Shown here: positions 40,001 to 46,748 of the stretch, piece after piece
Position numbering within the stretch: the stretch's first letter is position 1
Layout: each line of letters begins with the position of its first letter
Assembly (NCBI RefSeq): GCF_003100395.1
Contig: NZ_CP029210.1
Location: forward strand, 62,001-126,000
Origin: Aquabacterium olei
GTDB lineage: Bacteria; Pseudomonadota; Gammaproteobacteria; Burkholderiales; Burkholderiaceae_C
Direction: 5' to 3'
Length of the DNA: 64,000 nucleotides
Position numbers and translations under genes: made by a program
The notes under the pieces: model-generated
Database searches by the model: none
Told to the model about the DNA's origin: nothing
Seen by the model: the letters and a program-made list of their open reading frames with translations, nothing else

Positions 40001-40115
40001 TCAGTTGCCGCAGCAGACGCCCCAACCCGGCCTGTGCGGCCGAGCCGATGGCGGACGCGGCGGCCTGGCCTGCAGACGTGACAGCGTCCGGCAGGAGTGA
40101 TGTGCCCATGCCCAT
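37068..40115 (-). CDS. vgrG: T6SS spike protein VgrG with DUF2345 extension
   Basis: The 1015-residue protein has a gp27/gp5-like VgrG core: RLYTLTGASSERPLPADLMVERF near 47, then NPWGGEEASSLQGW near 310 and the OB-fold block TDALGRIKVQFHWQ near 515, WLRVVQRAAGPGMGQQFIPRIGQEVLVGFL near 548 and RPVVIGALYNG near 583. A long C-terminal extension follows with VFDDTPGQQRLALHTTQAQTWL near 660 and DUF2345 beta-helix repeats (about 810-960), ending in MPKSICVECLKKS. There is no toxin domain at the very end, so it most likely acts as carrier for Tle1 through the DUF4123 adaptor. AGGGAA precedes the ATG. Confidence 0.94.
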   Translation of the reverse strand: MGMGTSLLPDAVTSAGQAAASAIGSAAQAGLGRLLRQLIASWQSDTRLYTLTGASSERPLPADLMVERFALHEAVSEPFRLELHALVLDTHVALKQLYARPVTLHTTLADGSRTRRSGYVTEAHSLDADGGLARKALVIQPWIALLGHTLQSRIWQDKSVIDIVEDVFADHAAVAAWQWDDGVPDHVAQGLFARNGGMRSYCAQYRESDLAFVQRLLAEEGIAWRVEEDETAPGGHRVVFFVRSAAQPQDRTSAGHGGIRFHRSSSQEAQDSIQAMGAWRALGPTATVVQGWDYKAHTAITAEVPTANPWGGEEASSLQGWLASYDPTGDFLFSGSDEATFLATLLQEAHEARYKTWLGHGTVRTLRAGTWFALTQSTLDPLAALGLKDEDKQFFTTRVTALGVNNLPKDLGEAVAQTIGASDLQARSGVAADADTEALHERAAATGFACAFEALRRSVPWRPVLLDDTGLRPRPRPTALGPQTAIVVGPGGAISPSGADELHTDALGRIKVQFHWQANPFAPQRANIDHSCWLRVVQRAAGPGMGQQFIPRIGQEVLVGFLGNDIDRPVVIGALYNGRGESGLPPTPGGEAAQADTTALAQSTDHRPASQMNRVAAGAGGHSPAWHGAAPGSATDGSEGQANAAALSGVKSKEFGGSGHNQLVFDDTPGQQRLALHTTQAQTWLQMGHLLHQADNHRGSLRGLGLELRTDAWGGLRAARGVMLSTYALPQALGQSATPAGDNAPGMALAKQAQQLSQTFHQAATTHQTVGVATAAGSLGAGQSALDEGAAPAAALTKSLSGMVSSASLGDACSDAADRCTAPGAGKVPHMVDPDIALIGKAGLGLTAGQDLHLSAQDTVQIASGQDTQVAVGGQARVHTGQAIGVLAGAIQPGADAAGKGLTMIAAQGAVDMQAQAGAAQVAAKQTLELKTANGVVNIAAAKKVVLAVSGGASIIIEGGSFTAQCPGKITVKAGKKAMVGGGQQSATFPQMPKSICVECLKKSLAAAPVFTSVG

Positions 40116-40248
40116 GGCGGGTTCCCTGAAATCTGTTTGTGTGCGCGGGTGCGCTTGGATGGCAGGATTTTGAGCGGGGCCGCGAGGCTTTCGTCCACCC
40201 CGTATGGGTGAGGCTGAAACAGCTTGTAAGGCGCGTGTCCGGCCGCAG

Positions 40249-40731
40249 TCAGCCGACGAACCAGGCCAGCCCGAACCAGCCGACCATGGCCGCCGCCAGG
40301 ATCAGCTTGAGGACCAGTGCGAGCACGAAGCCCAGGCCGGCGGCGACCCCGGCGCGCGCTGCGCGGGCCGGGTCGCGCCGAGAGACCCATTCGCCCAGCA
40401 AGGCGCCCAGCATGGGCCCGAGGATGAGGCCCGGCAGACCGCCGAAGAGGCCCGCGACGGAGCCGATGCCGGCGCCGCCCATGGCGCTCTGGCTGGCGCC
40501 CGCGCGCTTGACCGCGATCACGGCCGCGACGTAGTCGACCAGCCAGCCGAGCAGGGCCAGCAGGCCCAGGCCGAGCAGCGTGCCGCCGCCCACGCGGGCG
40601 TAGCCGTCCGCCCAGGTGGCCAGCCACATGCCCACGAAGATCAGCGGCGTGCCGGGCAGCAAGGGCAGTACCACGCCGAGCACGCCGATGACGATGGCGG
40701 CGATGGCAAGAAAGGCGAGCAGAGGGTCCAT
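40249..40731 (-). CDS. DUF456 family membrane protein
   Basis: The 160-residue protein has four or five hydrophobic segments and the DUF456 hallmarks: GVVLPLLPGTPLIFVGMWL near residue 19, DYVAAVIAVKRAGASQSAM near 65, and the glycine-rich GGLPGLILGPMLGALLGEW near 96. It is an inner-membrane protein of unknown role, widespread in bacteria. It lies 133 bases downstream of the vgrG start on the same strand orientation but is probably a separate unit from the T6SS island. Confidence 0.9.
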   Translation of the reverse strand: MDPLLAFLAIAAIVIGVLGVVLPLLPGTPLIFVGMWLATWADGYARVGGGTLLGLGLLALLGWLVDYVAAVIAVKRAGASQSAMGGAGIGSVAGLFGGLPGLILGPMLGALLGEWVSRRDPARAARAGVAAGLGFVLALVLKLILAAAMVGWFGLAWFVG

Positions 40732-40780
40732 GCGTGTTTCGACTCGGGTGCGAGCCGCGGGTTCCCTGCGCGGGCCCGGC

Positions 40781-42442
40781 TCAGCCCGCGAGCCGAGCCG
40801 GGTGGGTGTCCAGCACTTCGGGTTCGGCGAGGTGCAGCACGTAGCGGCCGCGGCCAGTCTGCTTGGCCTGGTACATCGCGCTGTCGGCGGTGCTCATCAA
40901 CGCGTCGAACGAGCTGTCGCCATCGCCCAGCGCAATCCCGATGGACAGGCCCAGCGCGCACGGCTGCCCGGCGATCTGTACGGGCTCGGCGAGGGCCTGC
41001 ATGCATTTGGTGGCCACGGCCCGTGCGCTGGCGCTGGCATCTTCGCTGTCCGGGCCGAGGTCGCTGAGCACCAGGGCGAACTCGTCGCCACCCACGCGGG
41101 ACAGCGTGTCGCTTTCGCGAACGATGGCGGCGAGGCGGCGGCCCACTTCAACGAGGGCCAGGTCGCCGGCCTCATGGCCCAGGCTGTCGTTGATGGGCTT
41201 GAAGCCGTCCAGGTCCATGAAGAGGACGGCGAGCCGGGTGCGGGTGCGGCGGGCACGGGCCAGGGCCTGGCCCATGCGGTCGGCCAGCAGCAGGCGGTTG
41301 GGCAGCCCGGTGAGCGCGTCGTGGTGGGCCATGCGGGCCAGTTCGTTCTGGCTGTCGATGAGCCGGGCGAGCAGGCGATTGAAGGCCTTGGTGAGGTGGC
41401 CGACCTCGTCGTCGCGGACGACGGGCAGGGGGGCAAGCGGCATGTCGCCTCGGCTCATGCGGTCGGCGTGGTCGGCCGCGCGCAGCAGGGGGCGGAAGAC
41501 GAGGTGCAGGCCGACCGAGGCCAGCAGCAGAAAGACGACGACCGTGGCCACGGCGTGCACGCGCACGAAATGCCGGGTGCGTGCGATCGTGACGAAGGCC
41601 TCGTCGGCGGGCATGCGGGCCACCACGAACCAGCCCGCGCCCGGTACCGGCGCCACACCGGCCACCGCTTCGGCCCCGCTTGCCTCGGTGATGAGTCCAC
41701 CGCCCTGGTGACCGATGGCCGCCGCATCGAACAGCGGGATCTGCCCCATGGCCGGGGCATCGCGCAGCACCTGTTCGGGGTCGGTGGCCGCGACGATGAG
41801 GCGGTCGCGGGGCGAAATCACCAGCAGCCCGCCGGTGGAGCCCACCCGGGCTTGCGCCAGGGGCTGGAGAAACCCCGGGGCGTCCAGTGCCGTCAGGCCG
41901 GTGAGGACGGCCACCACGCGGCCTTGCGGATCGACGATGGGCGCCGCCATCGGGAGCAGCGTTTCGCCGGTCTGGGGTGCGCGCAGCGGCCGGCCGAGTG
42001 CCGGTGTGCCGTTGAAGGCGGTGCGAACCCAGGCGGGCATGGCCGCGGCCGTGCTGGATGCGAGCATCTGGGAGGCCGTCCGCACTTCGGCCAGGGCCCG
42101 GCCGTCGGGTGCGAGGATCGCGAGGCCGGGCACGAAGGCGGACTGCAGCCGGTGCTGGGTTGCCAGCCAGGCCTGGAGCGCCTCGGGGTCGGCCAGGTCT
42201 CCCAGCGGGGCGGCGGTGGCCAGGCGATGCAGCGTGCGTTCGCGTTCGTCGAGCTTGGCGGTGATGTCGCGCGCCACGTAGCCAGCCAGCGCGGCCTGCT
42301 GGCCGGCCATCACCGTGCCGAGGTCGTCGCGCAGGAAGGCCGGCAGCCGGTGATAGCGAACCACGGACCCAATGAGCGCCAGCGCCACGCCGAAGAGGAC
42401 GAGACGTGTGACGATGCTGCTGGTAATGCGCCGGAATCCCAT
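40781..42442 (-). CDS. Membrane-bound diguanylate cyclase with Cache-like sensor and HAMP
   Basis: The 553-residue protein has a transmembrane helix (about 11-27), a periplasmic Cache-like domain (about 30-290), a second helix (about 296-316), a HAMP linker and a C-terminal GGDEF domain. The active site is canonical (SRVGGDEFALVL near 440) and the I-site is intact: RESD lies five residues before the motif, so product inhibition is expected. It should make c-di-GMP from GTP in response to an external ligand. There is no EAL domain, in contrast to the protein at 3196-5544. Confidence 0.92.
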   Translation of the reverse strand: MGFRRITSSIVTRLVLFGVALALIGSVVRYHRLPAFLRDDLGTVMAGQQAALAGYVARDITAKLDERERTLHRLATAAPLGDLADPEALQAWLATQHRLQSAFVPGLAILAPDGRALAEVRTASQMLASSTAAAMPAWVRTAFNGTPALGRPLRAPQTGETLLPMAAPIVDPQGRVVAVLTGLTALDAPGFLQPLAQARVGSTGGLLVISPRDRLIVAATDPEQVLRDAPAMGQIPLFDAAAIGHQGGGLITEASGAEAVAGVAPVPGAGWFVVARMPADEAFVTIARTRHFVRVHAVATVVVFLLLASVGLHLVFRPLLRAADHADRMSRGDMPLAPLPVVRDDEVGHLTKAFNRLLARLIDSQNELARMAHHDALTGLPNRLLLADRMGQALARARRTRTRLAVLFMDLDGFKPINDSLGHEAGDLALVEVGRRLAAIVRESDTLSRVGGDEFALVLSDLGPDSEDASASARAVATKCMQALAEPVQIAGQPCALGLSIGIALGDGDSSFDALMSTADSAMYQAKQTGRGRYVLHLAEPEVLDTHPARLAG

Positions 42443-42503
42443 TGGGCGGGATCATAGGGACATCCCGGCCACGGCCCTAGGGGAAAAGCGAGGGACACCG
42501 CCC

Positions 42504-43865
42504 TCATTCCACGATGTGGGATGCGGTGCGGGGCGTGGGGCCGACACGCCACACCGTGTTGCCCACGTCATCGGCCACCAGCAGGGCGCCGCGGCCATCG
42601 AGCACCACGCCCACGGGGCGGCCCAGCGCCTTGCCATCCGTGCTCAGGAACCCCGTGAGCACGTCCACCGGCTCGCCCGAAGGCTTGCCTTGCGCAAACG
42701 GGATGAAGACCACCTTGTAGCCGCTGCGGGGCTTGCGGTTCCACGAGCCGTGCTGCCCGATGAACATGCCCTGCTGCCATTGCGGCGACAGGGTGTTGCC
42801 GGCGGCGTTGACGAGGCCCAGTGACGCGGTGTGTGCGCCCAGCGCATAGTCTGGCGTGATGGCCTGGGCGACCCGCTCGGGCTGTTGCGGCTTGACACGT
42901 TCGTCGACGTGCTGACCCCAGTAGCTGTAAGGCCAGCCGTAAAAACCGCCGTCCTGCACGGAAGTCAGGTAGTCCGGCACCAGGTCGTTGCCCAGTTCAT
43001 CGCGTTCGTTCACGACGGTCCACAGCCGGCCGCTTTCCCATGCGAGTCCGTTGGGGTTGCGCAGCCCGGTGGCAAACAGCCGATGACGCCCGGTGGCCAG
43101 ATCCAGTTCCCAGATGGCCGCACGCCCGACCTCCTGCTCCATGCCGTTCTCGGCCACGTTGCTGTTCGAGCCCACGGTGATGTAGAGACGTTGCCCGTCG
43201 GGCCGGGCGATCAGGTTCTTGGTCCAGTGGTGGTTGAGCGGGCCGCCCGGCAGGTCCAGCACTTTCTCCGGGGCGGCGTCGATGCGGGTCTGGCCGGGCT
43301 TGAACGGCAGGCGCACCACTGCGTCGGTGTTGGCCACATAGAGGTGGCCTCCGACCAGCGCCATGCCGAACGGCGAGTTCAGGCCGTCGCGCAGCACGGT
43401 GCGGACCTCGGCGCGCCCGTCGCCGTCGGCATCGCGCAGCAGGGTGATGCGGTTGGCGCTGGGGCCTGACGAGCCCGCCTTCTTCATGGCCCGGGCCATG
43501 AACCAGCCCCGGATGCCCTTGCCGTCCTCCGGCTTGGGCGGGGCATTGGTTTCGGCCACCAGCACGTCGCCATTGGGCAGTGCAAGCAGCCAGCGCGGAT
43601 GGACCAGTCCGGTGGCGAAGGGCTGCACGCTGAGCCCCGCGGCAGCCGTCGGTTGCTGGCCGGCCGGCCACCCGGTGGCTTCGGCGATGTGGACCGTCGG
43701 CACCCACTGTCGGTTCGGTGCGGGCAGCGTCGGGGACGCGCCGTATCCGGCTGTGGTGGGCAGGTCGCTCGCATCACCGCACGCGCTGAGCACGAGGGCG
43801 CCGACAACGCCGGCGGCGAGGGCAAGGGCGCGAACGGCAGACCGGCAAGAGAGGGGACGGTGCAT
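42504..43865 (-). CDS. PQQ-type sorbosone/sugar dehydrogenase lipoprotein
   Basis: The 453-residue product starts with a lipoprotein signal ([14 protein letters not shown], lipidated Cys near 28). A six-bladed beta-propeller of the L-sorbosone/soluble glucose dehydrogenase type follows: [20 protein letters not shown] near 88, [24 protein letters not shown] near 155, [24 protein letters not shown] near 210, [11 protein letters not shown] near 267, [12 protein letters not shown] near 307 and [18 protein letters not shown] near 368. These enzymes use pyrroloquinoline quinone and work in the periplasm. AGGAG precedes ATG 43865. A sigma-54 promoter candidate lies 42-57 bases upstream. The oxidised substrate is not predictable. 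Confidence 0.88.
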   Translation of the reverse strand: MHRPLSCRSAVRALALAAGVVGALVLSACGDASDLPTTAGYGASPTLPAPNRQWVPTVHIAEATGWPAGQQPTAAAGLSVQPFATGLVHPRWLLALPNGDVLVAETNAPPKPEDGKGIRGWFMARAMKKAGSSGPSANRITLLRDADGDGRAEVRTVLRDGLNSPFGMALVGGHLYVANTDAVVRLPFKPGQTRIDAAPEKVLDLPGGPLNHHWTKNLIARPDGQRLYITVGSNSNVAENGMEQEVGRAAIWELDLATGRHRLFATGLRNPNGLAWESGRLWTVVNERDELGNDLVPDYLTSVQDGGFYGWPYSYWGQHVDERVKPQQPERVAQAITPDYALGAHTASLGLVNAAGNTLSPQWQQGMFIGQHGSWNRKPRSGYKVVFIPFAQGKPSGEPVDVLTGFLSTDGKALGRPVGVVLDGRGALLVADDVGNTVWRVGPTPRTASHIVE

Positions 43866-43906
43866 GGCGGCTCCTGGTGGCAAGGCACGGGTGGCGGGCT
43901 TCTTTT

Positions 43907-43922
43907 GGCAAGCATCGCGCCT
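43907..43922 (-). promoter_or_regulatory. Sigma-54 (-24/-12) promoter candidate for the PQQ dehydrogenase gene
   Basis: Read on the minus strand this is AGGCGCGATGCTTGCC. It has the invariant GG and GC dinucleotides separated by exactly ten bases, and TTGC at -12. Against the consensus TGGCACG-N4-TTGCA it differs at three positions. The predicted start of transcription is near 43896, leaving about a 30-base leader with AGGAG before ATG 43865. The AcoR-like sigma-54 activator gene lies on the other side of the repeat cluster. Confidence 0.6.
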
Positions 43923-43945
43923 GAAACGCGTCCGTACCACGTCGG

Positions 43946-44060
43946 GACACTGTGTCACGCGGCGCGTTTGACACAGGTGCACCGAAAACCTGTCACGCTC
44001 CGTGACACTTTACGGGGTTAACCCTCAAAGGGTTCCCGGCAGTGTCGGCTTCTTGACACC
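43946..44060. promoter_or_regulatory. Cluster of TGACAC/GTGTCA repeats, candidate activator-binding sites
   Basis: Four elements are seen: GACAC-T-GTGTC at 43946-43956; TGACACAGGTGC at 43969-43980; TGTCACG-CTC-CGTGACA at 43991-44007 (perfect 7-base arms); and GTGTC-N8-GACAC at 44042-44059. They sit about 25-150 bases upstream of the sigma-54 promoter candidate, the normal distance range for enhancer-like sites bound by a sigma-54 activator. The 12-mer TGACACAGGTGC occurs again upstream of the TonB receptor gene. Confidence 0.6.
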
Positions 44061-44198
44061 CTTGCCTACCATGGCGCTCCACTGGGGCGGTGTGTGCTCC
44101 AGAAGGTGACGATCCGGGGACACATGTCCCCGCACGGTGTGCCAGCGGCGGTGATCCCGCACCTGGCCAGCCGGTCACAGCACGAGGAGACCCGCCAG

Positions 44199-46673
44199 AT
44201 GACCATGCGAACGCTGCACCACCATGGGGCACCCCTGAGAGGCAGCCTGTCCGAGACAGGCGGTCCGGTGTTGCCCGAACCCGTGATGGGCGAGCGGCAT
44301 GCCGAGACCATCCAGCAGTCGCATGAGCGCTGCCTCACCATGGGGCTCAACCGGACCGACCGGCTCGACTTTCCGACCCTGAGCCGCAACGAGCTGGCCC
44401 TGGCGCGCGAGCGCAACCACCGGCTGTACGTGCATGCGGCGCCGGTGATGGAGACGCTGTTCTCGCAGATCCTCGATTCGCAGAGCATGGTCGTGCTGAC
44501 CGATGCGAACGGCACCATCCTGCACACGATCGGGCCGGACGCTTTCCTGCAGCGCGCGGCCAAGGTGGCCCTGAGCCCGGGCGTGAACTGGTCGGAGTCG
44601 ACCAAGGGCACGAACGCGATCGGCACGGCACTGATCGAGGAACTGCCGACGCTGGTGCACGGCGCCGAGCACTTCATCAACGCCAACCATTTCCTGACCT
44701 GCTCGGCCGCGCCCATCCTCGACCCCCGGGGGAACATCCTGGGCGTGCTCGACGTGACGGGCGACCAGCACACCTTCCATCCCTACACGCTGGGGCTGGT
44801 GCGCATGTCGGTGCGCATGATCGAGAACCACTGGTTCTCGGACGATCACCGCAATGTCGGGCACATCTACCTGCATGCGCGCCCCGAGTTCCTCGGCACG
44901 CTGACCGAGGGCATCCTGGCCGTGAACCCGGACGGCCGCATCATGGGTGCGAACCGCGGTGCGCAGGAGCAGCTGGGCATGAGCAGCGCGGCCCTGCGCA
45001 TGCACACCGTGACGTCGCTGTTCGGCGCCACCATGGGCGCGCTGACCGAGCGCTTCCGTTCACCCCAGGTCGGCCCCATGCTGGTCGAGACCGTGTCGGG
45101 CCGGCAGCTGCACTTGCGTGCGCGCTTCAACTGGCCGGTGTGGCACAGCCTGTCGGAGTCCACCGCCGATGCCGTCGAGGCCACGCCGGTGGCGGCAGTG
45201 GCGGGCGGCTCCGGCCTGACGCTGCCTGCGGCCTCCGCGCCCAAGGACGTCTCCGCCGCCCCCGGCGGCCGGACGCCGCTGCGCACCGCCGAAATGGGCG
45301 GCGTGACCGGGGCACCGGCCCCGGCCGGGCTGGGCGGCTCGCTGGGCAGCGGGCCGACCTCGGTGTCGTCGGCCATGCCGCCCGGCAGCCCGTTCGGCGT
45401 GCCGAGTGGCCGTCTGGCCGATGCCTTCGTGCCGGGCACGCCGGGAACCAGCTCATCGGGTGAGCCACCGCGTTCATCGGCCTCGCGCAAGCTCGGCCTG
45501 AGTGCGCTTTCCACCGGCGACGCGCAGATGGCCGCCCTGCTCGACAAGCTCAAGCGCGTGCTCAACCGTGACATCCCGGTGCTCATCCAGGGTGAGACCG
45601 GCACGGGCAAGGAGTTGCTGGCACGCGCCATCCACCTGGATTCGAGCCGCGCGAGCGCACCGTTTGTCGCAGTCAACTGCGCGTCCATCCCTGAAACGCT
45701 GATCGAGTCGGAACTGTTCGGCTACGAGGAGGGCGCCTTCACCGGCGCGCGGCGCAAGGGCGCGGTCGGCAAGATGGTGCAGGCCCATGGCGGCACGCTG
45801 TTCCTCGATGAAATCGGCGACATGCCGCTGTCGCTGCAGGCCCACCTGCTGCGCGTGCTGCAGGAGCGCGAGGTGACGCCGCTGGGCAGCGGGCGCGCCA
45901 TCCCGATCGACATCAACCTGGTCTGCGCCACCCACCGCAACCTGCGCGAGATGATCGAGCGCAAGACCTTCCGCGAAGACCTGTACTTCCGCCTCAACGG
46001 CTTGGTGGTGCGGATCCCGCCGCTGCGCGAGCGCACCGACCTGATGGTGCTGGTCGAGCGCATCCTGCAGCGCGAATGCCCGGACGTGGCCCATGAACTG
46101 GCGCCCGACGTGCTGAATCTCTTCCAGGCCTGCCGCTGGCAAGGCAATGTGCGCCAGCTGGCCGGCGTGTTGCGCACCGCCTGCGTCATGGCGGGCGACG
46201 AGCGGTTCATCACCCGCGCGCACCTGTCGGACGACTTCATGGACGACGTGCTGCGCAGCCAGAGCCAGGCCGGACTCGGTGCACGGGCCACCGCGACCGG
46301 TTCGGCTGGCAGCATGGCCGGATCAGGCTACATCGGTGGTGGCATGGTGCCGCCGGCCGCAGCCTCGAGCGGGCTGCACGGCCAGGGCCATGGGCAGGGC
46401 GGGATGCATGCGGGCGCTCCGGTGCACGCCTACCCCGAAGCGAGTGCCGCCGAAGGCATGGACGTGGGCCGGCACGCAGCGCCGCCGGCCGCTGCACCGA
46501 GCCCCGTGGTCAGTGCGCCTTCGGCGCCCGCCTCGCTGGTCGACATCGAGTTGCAGACCATCCGGCAGGCGGTGGAGGCTGCGCGCGGCAACATCTCGGA
46601 AGCAGCCAAGCAACTCGGCATCAGCCGCAACACGATCTACCGCAAGCTGCACTGGCAGAACAAGCAGCACTGA
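44199..46673 (+). CDS. acoR: AcoR-like sigma-54-dependent transcriptional activator
   Basis: The 824-residue protein has an N-terminal GAF-type sensor of the AcoR class (about 75-215, with WSESTKGTNAIGTALIEELPTLVHG-type residues split across it), a PAS-like segment (about 228-300), an AAA+ domain and a C-terminal Fis-type helix-turn-helix (ISEAAKQLGISRNTIYRKL, about 799-818). The AAA+ domain has Walker A GETGTGKE near 465, the sigma-54 contact loop GAFTGA near 512, Walker B LFLDEIGDM and REDLYFRLN. Two long Ala/Gly/Pro/Ser-rich linkers (about 318-430 and 684-780) are unusual. GAGGAG precedes ATG 44199; earlier starts are possible. It probably senses an alcohol, aldehyde or ketone. Confidence 0.9.
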   Translation: MTMRTLHHHGAPLRGSLSETGGPVLPEPVMGERHAETIQQSHERCLTMGLNRTDRLDFPTLSRNELALARERNHRLYVHAAPVMETLFSQILDSQSMVVLTDANGTILHTIGPDAFLQRAAKVALSPGVNWSESTKGTNAIGTALIEELPTLVHGAEHFINANHFLTCSAAPILDPRGNILGVLDVTGDQHTFHPYTLGLVRMSVRMIENHWFSDDHRNVGHIYLHARPEFLGTLTEGILAVNPDGRIMGANRGAQEQLGMSSAALRMHTVTSLFGATMGALTERFRSPQVGPMLVETVSGRQLHLRARFNWPVWHSLSESTADAVEATPVAAVAGGSGLTLPAASAPKDVSAAPGGRTPLRTAEMGGVTGAPAPAGLGGSLGSGPTSVSSAMPPGSPFGVPSGRLADAFVPGTPGTSSSGEPPRSSASRKLGLSALSTGDAQMAALLDKLKRVLNRDIPVLIQGETGTGKELLARAIHLDSSRASAPFVAVNCASIPETLIESELFGYEEGAFTGARRKGAVGKMVQAHGGTLFLDEIGDMPLSLQAHLLRVLQEREVTPLGSGRAIPIDINLVCATHRNLREMIERKTFREDLYFRLNGLVVRIPPLRERTDLMVLVERILQRECPDVAHELAPDVLNLFQACRWQGNVRQLAGVLRTACVMAGDERFITRAHLSDDFMDDVLRSQSQAGLGARATATGSAGSMAGSGYIGGGMVPPAAASSGLHGQGHGQGGMHAGAPVHAYPEASAAEGMDVGRHAAPPAAAPSPVVSAPSAPASLVDIELQTIRQAVEAARGNISEAAKQLGISRNTIYRKLHWQNKQH

Positions 46674-46714
46674 CGACCTGATTGCGACGCCGGGATTCAG
46701 CACCCCGGCCCTCC

Positions 46715-46740
46715 ACGGCGCCTGATGGCGCCGTTTTTTT
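46715..46740 (+). terminator. Rho-independent terminator after the AcoR-like gene
   Basis: An 8-bp stem (ACGGCGCC / GGCGCCGT, with the first T of the run closing it) around the loop TGAT is followed by seven T residues. It lies 42 bases after the regulator stop and 9 bases before the stop of the convergent TonB receptor gene; it works only in the plus direction because no T-run follows on the minus strand. Confidence 0.9.
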
Positions 46741-46748
46741 CACCGGTG

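Larger units (their letters stand above)
31255..40115 (-). other. T6SS VgrG-Tle1 effector island
   Basis: Seven minus-strand genes run from vgrG (40115) to the DUF5329 gene (31255): spike, DUF4123 adaptor, DUF3304 lipoprotein, Tle1 phospholipase, second DUF3304 protein, Sel1/DUF6396-like protein, DUF5329 protein. Three junctions overlap by 4-16 bases and the others are 5-46 bases. The middle (about 32-36 kb) looks less GC-rich, with more A/T-ending codons than the flanks, which suggests acquisition as a module. No baseplate, sheath, Hcp or ClpV genes are in the window, so the island depends on apparatus genes elsewhere. Confidence 0.85.
43866..44198. other. Divergent control region between the PQQ dehydrogenase and AcoR-like genes
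   Basis: This 333-base gene-free stretch (105 bases shorter if the regulator starts at TTG 44094) holds a minus-strand -24/-12 element, four or more GTGTCA/TGACAC repeats and a perfect AACCCT-CAA-AGGGTT inverted repeat at 44020-44034. It also has a TTGACA at 44053-44058 without a matching -10 box at normal spacing. I see no small gene in it. Confidence 0.6.

Noticed and set aside
38025..40100. 691-codon plus-strand frame opposite vgrG
   Set aside because: Pure antisense shadow of a gene with strong family motifs.
31255..40115. T6SS apparatus gene cluster
   Set aside because: I searched the flanks for sheath, Hcp, baseplate, ClpV and PAAR genes and saw none; only the spike and effector module is present.
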